Shown in pieces: positions 60,986 through 64,000 of a DNA stretch of 64,000 nt. Within the stretch, counting starts at the first letter, position 1. Every line of letters begins with the position of its first letter. The stretch lies in contig CAZIGK010000003.1 in assembly GCA_964538615.1 (NCBI GenBank), forward strand, positions 1-64,000, in the 5' to 3' direction. The translations under genes were made by a program, and so were the position numbers. The stretch comes from CAZIGK01 sp964538615 (lineage in GTDB: Bacteria > Pseudomonadota > Alphaproteobacteria > Rickettsiales > RI-342). A model generated the notes under the pieces. The model worked only from the letters and a program-made list of their open reading frames with translations. It was not told the origin of the DNA and did no database searches.

Positions 60986-61789
60986 TTATGCCTTGGTTTT
61001 GGGGTCAATAATCACAATTTCCGCACTATCGCTGGGGTCAGGCAGTACATTCAGGCGGCGTGCGATTTCCTGATAGGCTTCTTCAATATGTCCCAAATCA
61101 AAGCGGAAGCGGTCTTTGTCCATTTTTTCGCCGGTTTTCATATCCCACAGTCGGCAGGAATCCGGGCTGATTTCGTCAGCCAGCACAATACGCGGCGGCA
61201 TGCCATCCGCTGTTGGGAGGCGACCAAATTCAATTTTGAAATCGACCAGCCGGATGCCAATGGCAGCAAACATACCGGCCAGAAAATCGTTAATGCGCAA
61301 TGCCAGCATTTTAATTTCATCCAGTTCATACCCATCCGCCCAATCAAAGGCAATGATATGTTCTTCCGAGACTTGCGGATCGCCCAGTGCATCGCTTTTC
61401 AGGCAAAATTCGATAATGGGGCGGGGCAGGGCGCGGCCTTCTTCAATGCCGAAACGCTTGCATAAAGAGCCGGCGGCAACATTGCGTACAATGACCTCCA
61501 GCGGCACAATATCCACGGCATAGACCAGTTGTTCCCGCAGGGAGAGGCTTTTAATGAAGTGGGTGGGAATGCCAATATCCGCCAGCCGTTGCATCACCAG
61601 TTCGGAAATGCGGTTGTTGATGACGCCCTTGCCCTGAATAATGCCCCGCTTTTCCGCGTTAAAAGCGGTCGCATCATCTTTGAAATATTGCACAATGGTT
61701 CCTGGCTCCGGCCCTTCAAACAGGATTTTGGCTTTTCCCTCATACAGAGGTTTTTTGGTGCCGTGAGAAGTGGGTTTGCGGGGTGCCAT
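60986..61789 (-). CDS. purC: phosphoribosylaminoimidazole-succinocarboxamide synthase
   Basis: SAICAR synthetase, step 7 of purine synthesis. 267 residues. Visible: LYEGKAKILFE at the N-terminus, FKDDATAFNAEKRG, VPLEVIVRNVAAGSLCKRFG (substrate loop), and LVDFKIEFG with LADEISPDSCRLWD (ATP/metal). The length is typical of the short alphaproteobacterial type. It reads into bolA and grxD and is divergent from the DUF1476 gene. Confidence 0.95.
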   Translation of the reverse strand: MAPRKPTSHGTKKPLYEGKAKILFEGPEPGTIVQYFKDDATAFNAEKRGIIQGKGVINNRISELVMQRLADIGIPTHFIKSLSLREQLVYAVDIVPLEVIVRNVAAGSLCKRFGIEEGRALPRPIIEFCLKSDALGDPQVSEEHIIAFDWADGYELDEIKMLALRINDFLAGMFAAIGIRLVDFKIEFGRLPTADGMPPRIVLADEISPDSCRLWDMKTGEKMDKDRFRFDLGHIEEAYQEIARRLNVLPDPSDSAEIVIIDPKTKA

Positions 61790-61961
61790 GGGGAACTCGT
61801 TACGATAGGGCTTGGGTCAAAATGAGCCGTACCATACAAAAAAACACGCCCTTTCGCACCCATTTTTGTTTGTTAACGTTTGTGTGGCAATATTTTGTTA
61901 AAAGTTTTATGGTCTATTGAGAAAACTGTCATAAAATGTAACAGCGTGAGGACACAAGACC

Positions 61962-62303
61962 ATGGGACTGTTTGAAGAACGGGAAAAGGCTTTTGAAAAT
62001 AAGTTTGCGCATGATGAAGAAATTCTGTTCCGTGCGCGTGCCCGTACCCACAAGCTGTTTGCGGCATGGGCGGCGGAGCAACTGGGTTTTGATGCCATGC
62101 AAACCGGCCATTATGTACAGGAAATTATTGAATTGGGGATGGCCAACCGGCAGGATTGGACCGTCAATGACAAAGTGTTGCATGATCTGAATAGCAAAGG
62201 GCTGGAAATTACCGGCGATACGCTGAATGCACATTACGAAACGGTGCGTGGTGAAGCGATGGATCAGATCATGACAGAGGAAGAAGAGCGCATGTCTGCC
62301 TGA
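61962..62303 (+). CDS. DUF1476 protein, F1-ATPase zeta-inhibitor type
   Basis: 113 residues, nearly all helical: FEEREKAFENKFAHDEEILF, KLFAAWAAEQLGF, EIIELGMANRQD. This family (ATPase inhibitor subunit zeta of Paracoccus) is specific to Alphaproteobacteria and commonly sits next to purC, as here. The N-terminal inhibitory segment is present. Inhibition of F1 varies between species, so the activity is inferred. Confidence 0.88.
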   Translation: MGLFEEREKAFENKFAHDEEILFRARARTHKLFAAWAAEQLGFDAMQTGHYVQEIIELGMANRQDWTVNDKVLHDLNSKGLEITGDTLNAHYETVRGEAMDQIMTEEEERMSA

Positions 62304-62385
62304 GTTCTGGCCTCAGGATTAGCATGCCAGAGGGCAGCCGGAACCCCGTCCGGTACAGGTGCCTGAATGCGCTGTTGCCGATGTG

Positions 62386-62413
62386 TTTACCAGGGCTGAG
62401 CGTACCCTATATA
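62386..62413 (+). promoter_or_regulatory. candidate promoter of the TerB/J-domain gene
   Basis: TTTACC (62386-62391), 16 bp, TATATA (62408-62413) lie about 65 bases before the ATG at 62480, with the rest of the 176-bp gap otherwise featureless. Both elements are moderate matches. Confidence 0.35.
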
Positions 62414-62479
62414 TAGAATGTATACGGGTCGTCTTCGGCTAGCTATTGATTCCGTATCGCATTGCGGTTAGGGTGGGGC

Positions 62480-63277
62480 ATGGTTTTTTCTGTGCGACAT
62501 ACCCTTGCTGCATCCGCATGGTCGGATGACCCGACTGCAAAGGCAGGGCGGGAGAGAGAGGCGTTTGTGCCACCGCCGGGCGGATATTTCCGGCGCTTCA
62601 TGAACGCCACGCTGCATCATTTACAACAGCAAATGCTGGTCTTGCTTCAGCCCTCTGTGCAGCCCGTCACGCAGGAATGCGCATTGCACCACCAGCCCTA
62701 TGCCTGCGCTCTGGCACTGCTGGCCATGGCTGGTAAGTTGATGCAGGCAGATGGCGCGATGCAGGATGCAGAGCGTGCAGCACTGCGGGTGTGTTTTTCC
62801 CTGACCGTTCTGGAGCAGGAAGGTGTGGAGAGTGTGGATTCCCTATTGCAGGAAGCAGCCGCAGACACAAGCGATGCCGCCCTGTATGCCCGCCAGTTTG
62901 CCGCCATGACGTCGGATCAGCCTGCCCTGCGGGAGGATGCTATGCGCCGGTTGTTACAACTGGCGCTGGCCGATGGCCCCTTGGTACGGCAGGAAATGCA
63001 ACTCTTATGTGCCATGGCCGAGGCGATGCATTTGTCGTTTGAACGGTGGGATAGCCTGTGGCAGCAGATATTTCCGGTACCAGAATTGCCGCCGCGCTTC
63101 TATTGGTGGCAGGCGGAACAACGGCGGCAATGGGTGGCGGAAGCAAAGCGTTTGCAGCGTGCGTATCATCCGGATCGTTGGTTGAGTATGAATGCCAATC
63201 CGTACGGTTTGCTTGCCTGCAAGCGGTTGCAGCAGTATGTTGCCGGGGTGAACCAGTTATTGCATGCGCTAAACTGA
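62480..63277 (+). CDS. TerB-like and C-terminal J-domain protein
   Basis: 265 residues from the ATG after ggttagggtgggg. A central TerB-like helical region (about 85-185: ALLAMAGKLMQADGAMQDAERAAL and LLQLALADGPLVRQEMQLLCAMA) is followed by a short J domain (about 205-265) with the HPD triad in LQRAYHPDRWL. The order recalls DjlA, but the N-terminal membrane anchor of DjlA is missing; the N-terminal 50 residues are unassigned. It is probably a DnaK co-chaperone. Confidence 0.75.
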   Translation: MVFSVRHTLAASAWSDDPTAKAGREREAFVPPPGGYFRRFMNATLHHLQQQMLVLLQPSVQPVTQECALHHQPYACALALLAMAGKLMQADGAMQDAERAALRVCFSLTVLEQEGVESVDSLLQEAAADTSDAALYARQFAAMTSDQPALREDAMRRLLQLALADGPLVRQEMQLLCAMAEAMHLSFERWDSLWQQIFPVPELPPRFYWWQAEQRRQWVAEAKRLQRAYHPDRWLSMNANPYGLLACKRLQQYVAGVNQLLHALN

Positions 63278-63345
63278 GTTGACCATCTTCGGAGCCGTAT
63301 TCCAACATACGGCGTTAGCTGCATTTTTCTTCTGTTCGTATGGCC

Positions 63346-63702
63346 ATGACCCAAACTCTGATATTATACCATAACCCTCGCTGCTCCAAATCCCGTCAGG
63401 CGCTAGAGTTATTGCAGCAACAAGGCTGTGCGCTGGATGTCGTGCGTTATCTGGAAACAGGCTTGACCCTTGAAGCGTTGCGCCATGTGCGCCATGCGCT
63501 GGGTCTGCCGGTGGCTGCATGGATCCGCTGGAAAGAAGAGGCGGCTTGCCTTGTTACGCGTGATGCGCCGGAAGAGACATTGCTTCAGGCCTTGGTTGAG
63601 CACCCCATCCTGCTGGAACGCCCCATTCTGCTGGCGGGAGATAAAGCCGTGATTGGCAGGCCGCCGGAACAGGTGTTGACGTTACTGGCGCGGAAGGAAT
63701 AG
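63346..63702 (+). CDS. ArsC-family arsenate-reductase-like protein
   Basis: 118 residues (two ATGs, at 63340 and 63346, are possible). The thioredoxin-like ArsC fold has the active-site Cys in HNPRCSKSRQALELL and the C-terminal region LERPILLAGDKAVIGRPPEQV with the conserved Arg. It is the glutaredoxin-dependent type. No ars regulator, pump or acr3 gene is beside it, so a role in arsenic resistance is unproved; YffB/Spx-like relatives share this fold. Confidence 0.85.
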   Translation: MTQTLILYHNPRCSKSRQALELLQQQGCALDVVRYLETGLTLEALRHVRHALGLPVAAWIRWKEEAACLVTRDAPEETLLQALVEHPILLERPILLAGDKAVIGRPPEQVLTLLARKE

Positions 63703-63705
63703 GCC

Positions 63706-64000
63706 ATGGCATTACCCTTACTTTCGCTACGACATGTCGCCTATCGCATTGGGGAAAAACAACTGTTTGAAGATGTCACGCTGCATCTGGCGGCGGGAGA
63801 CCGCGTGAGCCTGATCGGGCGCAATGGTGCGGGCAAATCTACCCTCTGCAAGCTGATGCTGGGCGAGTTGACCCCGGATCGTGGTGAAAATTATCGGCAG
63901 CCCGGCTTGTCGCTGGGGTATATGGCACAGGATTTTAAGGATATACCAGAGATTCCGGCCGCAGATTTTGTGATGCAAGGGGTGCGCCTGCGGGAGGGCG
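63706..64000 (+). CDS. ABC-F ATPase, N-terminal part (cut by window end)
   Basis: Starts at ATG 63706 with ggaagg upstream, three bases after the arsC-like stop. The visible 98 residues begin MALPLLSLRHVAYRIGEK and contain Walker A GRNGAGKST with the start of the first cassette (GYMAQDFKD is the Q-loop region). The Uup-type ABC-F family is the best guess, but the gene continues beyond the window. It is distinct from ettA at 18385. Confidence 0.8.
   Translation, partial: MALPLLSLRHVAYRIGEKQLFEDVTLHLAAGDRVSLIGRNGAGKSTLCKLMLGELTPDRGENYRQPGLSLGYMAQDFKDIPEIPAADFVMQGVRLREG

Overview
The window looks like a piece of an alphaproteobacterial chromosome, from a lineage I cannot name. The evidence is gene content and order: rph-rdgB next to grpE, BolA/CGFS-glutaredoxin beside purC and a DUF1476 (ATPase zeta-inhibitor type) gene, a class I (archaeal-type) lysyl-tRNA synthetase, an ELM1-family protein, a class IIA HAD of the Trp-containing type, a malic enzyme fused to a phosphotransacetylase-like domain, and an FtsZ ending in the IPAFLRRQ-type tail. 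Most of the window is dense housekeeping sequence on both strands. No tRNA, rRNA, CRISPR array, prophage or transposase was seen.

Layout. 1-342: a 91-bp direct duplication and a REP-like hairpin. 0.3-6.9 kb: comM, an orphan histidine kinase, manC, rdgB and rph. 7-12.2 kb: grpE, rplU-rpmA (with a near-consensus promoter), and the overlapping chain obgE-proB-ELM1. 12.2-15 kb: two tiny unknown genes, an AT-rich gap with two perfect DnaA-box matches in inverted orientation, and a multi-pass methyl-accepting chemotaxis protein. 15.3-26 kb: ftsK, tadA, ettA, one atypical AT-rich gene, mutS and maeB. 26-30.3 kb: HAD phosphatase, a cyclic-nucleotide-binding-domain protein, a second copy of the repeat family from the window start, a TacA/TacT toxin-antitoxin pair with a four-half-site operator, and lysS. 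30.5-36.7 kb: an accessory block of three TadE/TadG-like pseudopilins followed by a 959-residue secreted Cys-rich protein, closed by a strong terminator. 36.8-46.7 kb: etfB-etfA-nadE-gltX, one unknown gene, and cysS-cimA-trmJ. 46.8-54 kb: unknown genes around a rearranged division locus in which ftsA (+) converges on ftsZ and an L,D-transpeptidase (both -). 54-60.3 kb: amtB, a UbiH-family monooxygenase, and the rpmH-rnpA-yidD-yidC-engB operon read from a TTGACA-17-TATAAG promoter. 60.3-64 kb: grxD, bolA, purC, DUF1476, a TerB/J-domain protein, an ArsC-family protein and the start of an ABC-F ATPase cut by the window edge.

Functionally the core is translation and ribosome assembly (rplU, rpmA, rpmH, obgE, engB, ettA, lysS, gltX, cysS, tadA, trmJ, rnpA), division and envelope (ftsK, ftsA, ftsZ, LD-transpeptidase, yidC), DNA and nucleotide quality (mutS, rdgB), and central metabolism (maeB, etfAB, nadE, proB, cimA, purC). 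The most promising undescribed system is the pseudopilin/Cys-rich cassette at 30.5-36.7 kb. Next are the candidate DnaA-binding region at 12.9-13.2 kb and the split ftsA/ftsZ arrangement.
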